64,000 nucleotides of DNA, taken from the NCBI GenBank assembly GCA_022606425.2, contig JAHDVF020000840.1, positions 1,612,001 to 1,676,000 of the forward strand, in the 5' to 3' direction. The position numbers and the translations under genes were made by a program. Of the stretch, positions 23,300 to 32,883 are shown piece by piece. A model generated the notes under the pieces. It saw only the letters and a program-made list of their open reading frames with translations, had not been told where the DNA came from and made no database searches. How positions within the stretch are numbered: the stretch's first letter is position 1; every line of letters starts with the position of its first letter. The stretch comes from Lepidostoma basale (lineage: Eukaryota > Arthropoda > Insecta > Trichoptera > Lepidostomatidae).

Positions 23300-26200
23300 A
23301 TGCGGTGTGAAGACGAAGTTATTAGGAAGAACGACGACGGCGAAAGTGACGCCAAACGTATTAAATTGTCGCCTCAGAATAACCTAGAAATCGCGGCAAT
23401 TGATGACGACTGTTTCGTTGGGCAGAGACCATTTACGAAAAACCAAATGAGGAAATGGCTTAAGAAGGAGAAATGGGAAGCGAGGAAAAATGAAAAGCGA
23501 GCGAAAGAAAAGGCAAAGGCCAAGCAGAAACGTTTTGAAGCAAAAATTAACAATATTGATATTGGTCCCAGTAGGAAGGCGCTTAAACACTGTAAGGTAG
23601 CCAACAGCAGCTGCACCTCTGGAATAATAATCGACCTCAGCTTCGATCACCTCATGATAGAGAAGGACAGAGCTAAAGTCATCAAGCAGATTCTCCGTTG
23701 CTACTCATTGAACCGTCGATCCCCTTCTCCCATGAATTATTACATCACCAGCTTCGGGACCCGGACTAAAAAAGAAATGGCCAGACATAACGGGTATGAG
23801 TATTGGGATGTAAGTCATTCATCAAGATGGCTTCTATTTAACCCTTCATTGCATGATTTTTTAAATTTTAACAAAAATAACATATTTAGTTATTAGTGGA
23901 AATTTAATTTAATCGTTTGCCATAAGCGTGCCGATATTTATCTGCTCCTCCCAGTAGCGTCGCCAGTGAGCAATTATTTAGCGGAGCTGGTCTTATATAT
24001 CGCCTCTTTGCGAGAATAACATGACATTTCGAAAATCAAATCCACCGTGTTCAACTTTATTTTCTACAAAAACATGGTATCTTTAAAGTGAAAAACAGAG
24101 AATTTATTAGGGAAAGAGACAACACAACAGTGGTATATTGTGTTGTCACGTCGTCTCTTTCAGACTGGTATCTTGTTTCATTTTAAAAATTTTCAAGATA
24201 ACACGTTATTCTTGCAAAGAGGCGATATGAAGAACACCGGAACAGATTGTTAGGTGTAAAAGCGGCCAAACTATGTTTCATAAAATATAACTTACACTAC
24301 TTGATTTTAAATATTAATTTAATAAAAAATTGTATTTGGAAAAAAAAAACTTTTTTTCATAGTATTTACGCATTCGTTTCCGCTTAAATTTACTTTTTAC
24401 GTCTGTTTCCGTTTCTGCTTCCGTTATGACACTTCCATTGCATCACTAATGGAAATGTGGAGTAGGATACAACAAGAATATCATGAATTTCAAACATTGT
24501 GTATAAATATTAGTAGATTTTTCAGTTTGTAGCAAATTTGCTACACCATGCAATGAAGGGTTAACTAACACATTTTATCATTTAAATTTATCGTTTCAAT
24601 GTATGTTATTTTAATATTTCAGGTAAAATTTGAAGAAAGTACTTATTTGGAATTGTTTCCTAAAGATAGGCTGATTTATTTGTCTAGCGAATCTGAAAAT
24701 GTCATTGAGGAAGTAGAACCTAACAAAATGTACATCATTGGAGGACTCGTTGATCACAATGCTCATAAGGTGAGCTCTTCAATCATCTTTTAAAAACCCG
24801 CTGTGTTAGTGAAATTAGAATCTAATCATTCTTTAGAAGTTATGTTATTAAGAGGTTTATTCTTTTCAGGGATTGTGTCACAATATTGCTGTGGAACAGG
24901 GCATTCGACATGGCCGACTTCCTTTAGATAAATATTTGAATATGAAATCAAGGAAAGTACTCACAATTGACCATGGTACGTTTTGGATTCATATTATTTT
25001 TTATTTAAAATAAAATCTCTTTTAATGTGTCAAGCTGTATCCCTCATAACCAAGTTTTATCAGGACAATAAAAAAAATATCTGATCTAAAATTAACCGAG
25101 TAAATTAACTTCAGGTAATGTAATTAATAACGTAATGTGAGTGGTTTCTCAAAAATGATATTTTTAACCTTTCCTTAACATGCAGCTTGTACATATTTTT
25201 TCTAAAAACTTTAATATTTCGTCACCTGAGAGTAAGAGGGTTCCAACTAACAAAAATTCACATTTGGCTTTTTTTCGTGAAAAGGGTTCTTACTAACCTT
25301 ATCTATACGTACAATTAAAAAAAAACATGTAATAGTATCGTCATTTTACGAAAAGAATCAAGTTCCATCTGATCATTCAAAACACACGATTCACTGAAGA
25401 AGGATTCATTTACACTTACAAATTTATTATTCTACAAATTTATATACACGCTTCTCGGTAAAAGAATTTCATCTGCTTCAGATGGAACCCTTTTATTCCA
25501 AGATACACACCCGAAACCAACAAAACTTTGACTTCATTTTTCTCAGCTTTTTACTTTTGACCTTCTTACTCTCAAGTGATGATTTGTATAAATATAACAA
25601 TTTAAAAAACACTGGATTAAAATGTTCAGTATTCCTTCTACATTTACGCATCAATTAAAGTAATTAATGATTACTTTATAAATACTTGTTGGCAACAGAA
25701 TAAGCATTTTATTGAAAATTGGAGAAAAATCACTCATAAATTCTAATATTCACTTATTCCAAGTGTGTTGCACTGTTACTTATTGAAGTGCCTAATATTA
25801 AAGACTGTCGCACACATGGTTATGTTTCACTCTCACTACTTATATATTCACGAGTGTTAGAAAGACAAGCCAAGTTCTTCAAATTTACCTCAAATGATTT
25901 TTGACAATCTTACTAGATATATAGTTGAAATAAACAGTATTTTCAATTGTTTATTTACTTGCAATATATTTGTGTTTTTTTTTAGTGTTTGAAATATTGT
26001 TACGAGTGTCGGAAGGAAAGTCCTGGCCCGAAGTTCTAATGCAAGTGGTTCCCATGCGCAAGGGGGCTACCACCGCCACCACTGAAGACCCGTTCCCTGA
26101 TTCACCCGACCCCGATGACTCTCTGCCCCACTCCCCTGATCCTCCCCCGTGTGATGACTCCTCTGCTAGTGATGACACCAAAGTACAAAGTAATGTTTAA
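23300..26200 (+). CDS. TRMT10A: tRNA (guanine-N1-)-methyltransferase 10A
   Basis: Four exons, 23,300-23,809, 24,623-24,769, 24,870-24,975 and 25,986-26,200, with GT/AG borders and phases 0, 0 and 1, give a 325-residue protein, close to the usual length. TRMT10A methylates N1 of guanosine 9 in tRNAs using S-adenosylmethionine, in nucleus/cytosol. The N-terminus (about residues 40-95) is a Lys/Arg/Glu helix (MRKWLKKEKWEARKNEKRAK), normal for the family. The SPOUT fold starts at about 105 (IIIDLSFDHLM), followed by YYITSFGTRTKKEMARHNGY, LIYLSSESENVIEEVEPNKM, the knot block YIIGGLVDHNAHKG with the conserved Asp, IRHGRLPLDKYLNMKSRKVL and VFEILLRVSEGKSWPEVLMQ. An acidic Ser/Pro tail follows. Intron 1 holds a TTAA-flanked element, and a polyadenylation-like AATAAA occurs near 26,293. 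The paralogue TRMT10B is less likely given the block matches. Confidence 0.93.
23842..24560. mobile_element. piggyBac-like TIR element in TRMT10A intron 1 (TTAA TSD)
   Basis: Ends CCCTTCATTGCATG and its exact complement CATGCAATGAAGGG, each directly flanked by TTAA (23,838-23,841 and 24,561-24,564). It is 719 bp with no transposase. It contains another element at 24,000-24,225, so the unit was about 490 bp before that insertion. TTAA plus CCC ends fit piggyBac; Kolobok is possible. Confidence 0.8.
24000..24225. mobile_element. 226-bp MITE nested in the TTAA element
   Basis: Inverted ends TCGCCTCTTTGCGAGAATAA and TTATTCTTGCAAAGAGGCGA (one mismatch) are flanked by TA. The centre has a further hairpin GACAACACAA/TTGTGTTGTC at 24,118-24,147. 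Probably Tc1/mariner-type. Confidence 0.75.
25215..25585. repeat. Possible TIR element in TRMT10A intron 3
   Basis: CACCTGAGAGTAAGAGGGTTCC at the left, and at the right the complement of CACTTGAGAGTAAGAAGGTC. The inverted match is about 20 bases with three mismatches. No target duplication was recognised. Confidence 0.45.
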
Positions 26201-26885
26201 TATTCATGATGCTGTTTCTATATATATAAGATTAAGTTTTTGAGAAAAAATATTTAAATAGAAATTGTTCAACGTGTGCATGAATGATGCACAATAAATT
26301 AAAAAAACTTATAATTTATTTTAAAAAAAATAATAAGACGTAATGCATTTGAATAGTATGCTTATAATTCTCACAAATATTAAATATATTTTTAATATTC
26401 ATTGTTACTTGAACACTGATGTAAAACTCTATATTAAACATGTTATAAAAACATCAATTTTATAAAAGTTTTGTCATATTTTTTTAGAGTGACATTTGAT
26501 ATTGCCCCAGCAGGTGATAAAATATAATAAAACTTCATCAATGTTAAATATGTTTTCCTTTATCTGTGACATTATAACTTAATAACCATTTTAGTGCTAT
26601 GCTTATTTTGCAATGTGATATTTTGTGTTATTAGATAATAAAACCACGGTATTAAATAAAATGTAACAAAATTGATAAATATCAACCAATATGCAATAAA
26701 ATGGACTAATATCGACAAATGTTCACTAAAGAACGCAGCACATGAGCGCCGCGTCACAATTTTCGTGACTAACTCTTATAGTGCGATAGTGTTGAATAGT
26801 ATTCTAATGGTTAAGTTGGCCAATCACGGATTAATTTTAATATAATAACGAATCTGAATAATTACATGTTGAATGATTTCTATTA
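26201..26885. repeat. TRMT10A 3' UTR and a degenerate FB1 MITE
   Basis: 26,398-26,552 retains ATTGTTACTTGAACACTGAT, AAAACTCTATATTAAACATG, GTGACATTTGATATTGCC and AAATATAATAAAACTT in FB1 order. The remainder is AT-rich without a gene. Confidence 0.55.
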
Positions 26886-27984
26886 CAGTACACTCTTGAT
26901 CCGGGATCGGGTTAACCGGGAAGTGGATTATTTGGGACACTCGAGTCATTGAAAAAATATTTTATAAAAACAAAATATTTCACAATAGTACTTATAATGC
27001 AAACAAAAACTCAAATCTGTCACAATGACATTGGGCGTTTAAATCAAATCAAATCAGTTTATTAACTCAAAAGACATTACAAACAGCAAAATGTTTGAAT
27101 ACAGGTAAAATATTATAAAAATACAACATAATACCAGGAACGCATTAGAGATGGTTCGACATTAGGAAGCGAGATACTTTCTAAAGTCAAGAGTATTTGT
27201 CTTCTGAACGTACCTTCACTAATATAAAAGATGTCGATCTCCGAGGAGACTGCGTTCGGCAGACTAGTTGCTCTTCCCACCGGTGTCACCAGAGGCAGAT
27301 TGGTTCTGGTCGCCGGTAGGTAAAACAATCAGTGCTATCGCTGTTGGAGAAATCTATCAGGGACAAAATGACCAGCACTCTCTAGCACGGCCGAGTTCTC
27401 GAAATATTCCCTGATTAATTTAAGGAAATGGGTAATGAGGTGCCCATCTCTTCGAAGCCTGCAAAGAATTGGTTCCGAGCATTCCCAAAAGAAATGCCGT
27501 GGGATAGAGCCACGGATAACTACCATACTCCCTCATGTAGAGATACCTCGTGTAGTTCACATTTGCCCCACCGCCAACACACGTTTGTGGCTCTATAGTC
27601 GTGTCATAATGTTTCGAGTTTGCTATTAAGCACCCGCAGCGTAGTTCATATTCATAAAACATTGTCGTTAATTTTATTTTACTATTAAAAATTATCTTTA
27701 ATAATGGATAAACCCAAACGAGTCGTACTTTCAATAGAACAAAAACTCAAAATAATTCAAAAGTTTGAAAATGGTGCAACCGTTGAATATTTATTGAACC
27801 GGTAGTCAAAAAGTGTGATGCTGTTAACACATGTGTCTTACTAAGCAAGTAGGTATACATAAGCGCGTATAGCAGTTTTAAATTTCTCTTTGTTTACATT
27901 TTCTTCATGTTATCGGATTAACCGGGAAATCAATTAAACGGGATTTTTTTTCACCATCCATCCCGGAAAATCGGGAGTGTACTG
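26886..27984 (+). mobile_element. pogo/Tigger-like element with both TIRs, carrying a LINE
   Basis: Starts CAGTACACTCTTGATCCGGG and ends with the complement CGGGAGTGTACTG, flanked by TA (26,884-26,885; 27,985-27,986). Sub-terminal GGTTAACCGGGAA / GGATTAACCGGGAA repeats occur at both ends. At 27,705-27,800 the plus strand encodes MDKPKRVVLSIEQKLKIIQK, the N-terminal helix-turn-helix start of a pogo transposase, followed by a stop. The rest of the transposase is missing and a LINE fragment occupies the 5' half. Confidence 0.8.
27041..27610 (-). mobile_element. LINE 3' end (TTTGA tail) inside the pogo element
   Basis: On the plus strand it starts with the tail complement AAATCAAATCAAATCAG, then TTTCTAAAGTCAAGAGTATT and TCTGAACGTACCTTC, the complement of the copy at 8,560-8,935. 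The left boundary is sharp; the right one is approximate. Confidence 0.65.
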
Positions 27985-27986
27985 TA

Positions 27987-28527
27987 TATTGTTTTTAATA
28001 TAATTTATCTTATCTACGTGTTAGAAATCGCTAGTGAAAATGCACAGCATACTATGTAGTTGTTATTAATAAGAGAGTTTATTGACATTACTAATGAAAA
28101 GCAATAATAAATGTAGCAACAATTTTTGAAATCTAAGTGTATAGATAACTTTTGAATGTGAATTATTTTTCTCTTCTTTATAATTTGACTGTGTTACTGT
28201 CTAACTCTCCGTGGCTGTGAACTTGTGCGAGGACAATGGTGGCTGGCCATGTGTCGTGACTGGTTGAATTGACATCACATTGAAGCGGTTATCTTTAACA
28301 GATGTTTATTGATTCAACTTGGTTTTTATTAAAAAATGCATTGTTCCTTCCACAATATGATACTAAATAATACATCTGTTAGTATAATATAAATTATTGT
28401 ATCATTGTTTTTCATTAAAATATTTTTTCTTTGGTAAACTTTTGTATTTCTCTAATGTATCATTTAACCTCTTATTACTTTCTTATTTGAACTATTCTTA
28501 TTATATTCATAAAAAACTTTAAGGTCG
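27987..28527. other. AT-rich intergenic DNA
   Basis: No coding frame, RNA gene or recognised repeat. Confidence 0.35.
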
Positions 28528-28605
28528 GCCATGTTAGAAGAAGAATCGACGTATGTATATTACTCACTGTATGAATGTGGAAGAAGCTAAAAAGGTGTGT
28601 TGGTT
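28528..28605 (+). mobile_element. RTE-like LINE C-terminal scrap
   Basis: The plus strand reads HVRRRIDVCITHCMNVEEAK with one frame change, matching the conserved ACMTCMNVEEGREV region of the larger copy at 40.4-41.5 kb. Confidence 0.6.
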
Positions 28606-28826
28606 TACTTGCTTTGTTTTTTATTTATTTTTTTAAAATACTGCTGACCGGTTTTTATTATTTGTATCTTAATCACTATATTGATTGCCCTGATAAAGAT
28701 GTGGATAGCGTCAGAACCAGTGTAAGACAGAGCAGTGCTTCAGTCGAGAAAGACGATAAGTTATATGAATTTTCTCAAGATCCCATAAAACATATTGCTA
28801 CCAACCATGAAAATCTACGCAATTAA
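28606..28826 (+). CDS. Unassigned short open frame
   Basis: An open frame running to a stop at 28,826 encodes a hydrophobic stretch, then an acidic tail (SVEKDDKLYEFSQDPIKHIA). It begins inside the LINE scrap just upstream. AATAAA-like sequences follow at 28,835. It could be the end of an unannotated exon, since codons from about 28,690 look less random than the surroundings, but no acceptor is convincing and I recognise no family. Confidence 0.2.
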
Positions 28827-28829
28827 ACA

Positions 28830-31185
28830 TTTATAAAATAAACTACAGTTATACTGTGTAACCATAAAGCAAATAAAATATAAAAATCACATTTATGATA
28901 ACTTGTACTTCCTATCTTAACAAATGTCCGGTCGGATCTTGTGCAGTAAAAATAAAAAATATTTTTGAATCAAATAAACCGAAATTGCTTCAATGTGGTC
29001 AGCACATCCATTTGTTATTATTGTGGAAAATAAATACAAATTCTTAAAAGAAATCACATACTTATTTTATTCCTTTGGATTACATATTACATACATATAT
29101 TCATATTCCAGTTTGGTTCATTTACAGTTTTAAAAATACTATCTTGATATATTTTTAGTTAAAACTCACGCAGATTAAGTCTAAAAAATGGAGTACATTA
29201 CGACACAACATGCATTTTTAACACTTGCACATTTTATAGATTTTTTTTACGTTTTTTACCCTGAATATAATACCATATTCACATAGAATTGCATTACAAT
29301 ATTAAAGAAATATTAATAATCTAATAGTTATTGAATTCAAAATTACAGAAATACACTTAGAATGACTTGATACTGAATAAGGTAACCTAAGATGGTGTGG
29401 GTGATGTTAGTGCAAGGTACGAATATGATACAATGGTTTATTTAGCAAAAAAAGAAACATTGAGCAAATAACTTTTGAATACACAATTATGTACAGGTAA
29501 ATTTAAACACTGAGAATTAATTATCCACATATGCATGTATTTACATGAAACTGCGGCAGTTTGACTGCCCTAAATATCCGCGTCAATTGACCGGGCTAAG
29601 ATATTAATATTGAAATAAAATATTAATCTAAACTAGAATAATGTTAGTAGCTATTTAAAAATAAGATGCCATATAAACATAAGCACAACTTATTGAGAAA
29701 TATAATATCACACAGCTCCTTGAAATGCATTCATTCATATTTATTTAAAGTAAAATATTCCAAATATTATTTTGCAGTTTGCGTGCTGCGCTGCATTTAA
29801 TATAAGATTTTTCTTTTTATGAAACAATCAATTTAAAAAAAACATTAACACCTCTTAAGCGCCAGGATTTTGTAGTTATTTTTTATTGTTAAGTAATCAT
29901 TTTATTTACTTTCATGGTTTTGTAGCATCAGAAGCATACATAACCCTTGCGATGAAAACATGTTTTGATGTCGTAAATATTCACAATTTAGTTATTTAAA
30001 ATTTTGGGAATGGGAGTTCATACGGCGCATATCAAAAAGCAAACTTATTTTACTATCCTACGTACCTATACTGATTAAAATAAACACCTTTAAACACCTG
30101 TTAAACCAAAGTAAGTACTTCCAATTAGGAATTCAACCCGTGACAATGGGTGACTAATAAAAATTTAAAACACACTCTTATAGCAAACTCAAAGGAATAT
30201 GTTTTAATCATTTTTTTTTAAATCAACTACATGAATTAATAAAATAATATTTTTGAAAAGATTAAACTTTTAAAATAAAAAGATCTGATGAAAAATTCCA
30301 TTGGCACAAACATTAAAAAAAAGTTTTAAATAATCACCTTTTGATGGCTACAAAATAAATTACGCTAATTCAATTATCAAATCTTATACAGACGATAATT
30401 CTGATGTGTGTTACAATTGAATTGAATTTTTTTATTATTAAAATGTAAAATTTATCCATGGTTAAATAGTCTAGTCATCGTGAATTAAATGTCTTTATAA
30501 GTTGGAGACATCAGTAGGTGGCATGTACATTTGTAGCTTTGGAGGAAATCGTAAATAATTTATTATAATATGAGGTTAAATACAATAAATTATATTTATA
30601 AAAAGAATTGAACTAACTACTCGTTTTTCGAGTAACAATAGACAAAAAAACATTTAGAGAAAAATAGGTAGGCACCCGTTCAACGCATAAATAACCTGCT
30701 AATCAAGAAGCATATTATAAAAAATAAAACTGCTAACATGAATAATTCATACAAAATCTATTGACAAATAAAAATATAGAATATGTATAAAAAAATTAAC
30801 TATTATCCACATATGAATGTTCAGCTCTTCTGTCTGCTGGAAACATTTTTGGCTAAGTGATTTGGTGGTTGTTTTATACAGGGGTTAGTGGTCCAGTGTC
30901 CTCTGATACAATCAAGATACAAGATAAGAGATTAGTTAGAATATTTATGTTTTAACATAATTTATTAAGAAATGCATTAAATATATTAAAAAAAAAAAAA
31001 TACATTGCTAATGCTGATAAATATAAGAAGAGATTTATATTACTGTAAATTGATTGCGTGATAATTTCTAATTAATATAAATTTATTCATGTTATTGGAA
31101 GGGGTTATTGATTTAAGTAATTCTTAAATATAAACTCCTCTTTTTATTTTCCCAAATTATAGACTTCATTAGTTGCGTCCCTGGA
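28830..31185. other. Long AT-rich intergenic stretch
   Basis: Convergent intergenic region between TRMT10A and RETREG. No coding frame over 60 codons, no tRNA and no repeat family recognised. Confidence 0.4.
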
Positions 31186-31189
31186 CGAG

Positions 31190-31425
31190 ATGAGTTACAC
31201 AACTCATGGGGTCACAATGCACTATATTGTGTGTATGCAAGCAGACTGGGAATAGTTGGCAATTGATAGGGTGGAGTGGAGAAAAGTCATCACTACGTGC
31301 CAAGGGCCAGAGAAGATGGGGTCCTGACGTGAGGTTAGAATGTCCTTGTCCGGAGTGTGACAAAGTCTGTTTATCTAAAATAGGACTATGTAGCCACACT
31401 AGGAAAGCAGATCTAATTATATTTG
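31190..31425 (+). mobile_element. LINE 3' end with C-terminal zinc-finger-like motif
   Basis: The plus strand has RPGRDELHNSWG-like sequence and then CPECDKVCLSKIGLCSHTRK, the C2H2-like tail found at the C-terminus of several non-LTR elements. The frame is interrupted upstream. Confidence 0.55.
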
Positions 31426-31682
31426 TGCTCCTTATGCTCGTAAACACAAGCAACGGGCATTATTTTTATGTATTGTTAGACCCTTACAAAAAAGTTATAA
31501 ATAAAATCAACAGATTAATAAACTGTGAAGTAAAGTTGTAATAAAAATGTCAGATATCAAAACTATCTTCACTGTATGAATAATTTTGGAGTAAAAAAAG
31601 CATTTTTGAAATATTCAATGTATGATTAATCCCCATTGACCGGCTGGCTACATTTGCAATCCAAAATAATTGGTTTCAAACC

Positions 31683-32568
31683 GTGGCTGGCTACATTTGC
31701 AGCTCCATCAGATTGTACCAGTTTTTTTTTTTTTTTTAACAAAAGACTAATATCAAGGATTTACATCAATGATATTAGAATTTATTTTACAATCTTCAAT
31801 GTGAGCGGAAAATAGCTCATTATTATGAAGAAGGAATCTGGTCGTGTCCAGGATTGAACCCATGTCCCCTGGATCAAGAGTCAAGCGTTCTATCCCCTCG
31901 CCACCCGGTTGATCTCTTGTCTCAAAAGAAAGTCTAGTTTAGCTTACTGCGTGAACGCAACGAATATGTGGGGCGCAGGGTGTTAATCGGTAGCCTGGGT
32001 TTTGGGAATTCAGTCGCTATGGAGCGTTTCTCGGGAGTGGACCGCGCGTTATGCGTGCGAGAGTTTAAAAAAAATATTGATTGGGCAACTGTAGCGGTTA
32101 AATGATTCTGCAATATTCGAGGTTTTCGCCACTTAAATGATATACCAAGCATACCTCTTATTTGAAAATGGGTCAAAAAGTTTAAAGAGACCGATGCAAC
32201 ACTGGAAGAACAAAATCTGGGTGACCAAGATCATCAAAAACAATAGAAAACGTGGAAAGTGTTAATCAGTCTGTCCATTATCAGTCAGCTGAGCCGCCAT
32301 AAGAAATTTTACTGGACAATTAAATGAGTGCCACGAATGCGAGGGTTTACATTTGGACGATATTATTTTTTAAGAAATAAATTCCTAAATTATGTACTTT
32401 AATAATTAATAAATAAAAAATCGATAAACGGCTTACCTTTTTTTTAATCAATCCACTAAATATATATTTTCTTTTGAGAGATCCTGAATAATTTAGTAGA
32501 AAGAAACTGAAGTAAAGAGGCTTATTAGATTTATTCATATATGAGCTTCAAATGTAGCCAGCCATACA
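31683..32568 (+). mobile_element. TIR element with DUF4817-like transposase remnant
   Basis: The left end TGGCTGGCTACATTTGCAGC and the right-end complement (GCTTCAAATGTAGCCAGCCA) form about 20-base inverted repeats. At 32,017-32,230 the plus strand reads MERFSGVDRALCVREFKKNI, then HLNDIPSIPLI and KWVKKFKETDATLEE, the helix-turn-helix N-terminus seen in many insect mobile-element proteins (DUF4817). Stops interrupt it. A further copy of the end lies at 31,635-31,655, and related blocks occur near 49,435. An S2 SINE is inserted at the left. Confidence 0.55.
31738..31920 (-). repeat. SINE family S2, copy 1
   Basis: Complement of a tRNA-like head (TGTCCAGGATTGAACCCATG = B box; ACCCGGTTG at the 5' end) with body GAAGAAGGAATCTGGTCGTG. 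It matches 52,552-52,710 on the other strand. Confidence 0.7.
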
Positions 32569-32883
32569 GTGGGGTTTAAACACTTACAGGCGGGATGTTT
32601 ACACAAATCAACCATATAAAAAATATATTATGTTCATAAAATATTTTAAAAATAATAATAATTTTAATAAAATTTCGATGAATAATTTGATAAACGAAAA
32701 AATAATTTCAAATAAATTTATAATATATAGACTTCCTATTCTATGGATGCAATAAACAGAAAACTATTAGAAGAAGCACCTTATTTCTGATATAGGAGTA
32801 GTGAATGTGTATTGTCAGAGTAAGTAAAGGGAGGAGTGATGACAGATACAGAAGTGGGACAGGAGGCACTAAGCAGGCGGGAA

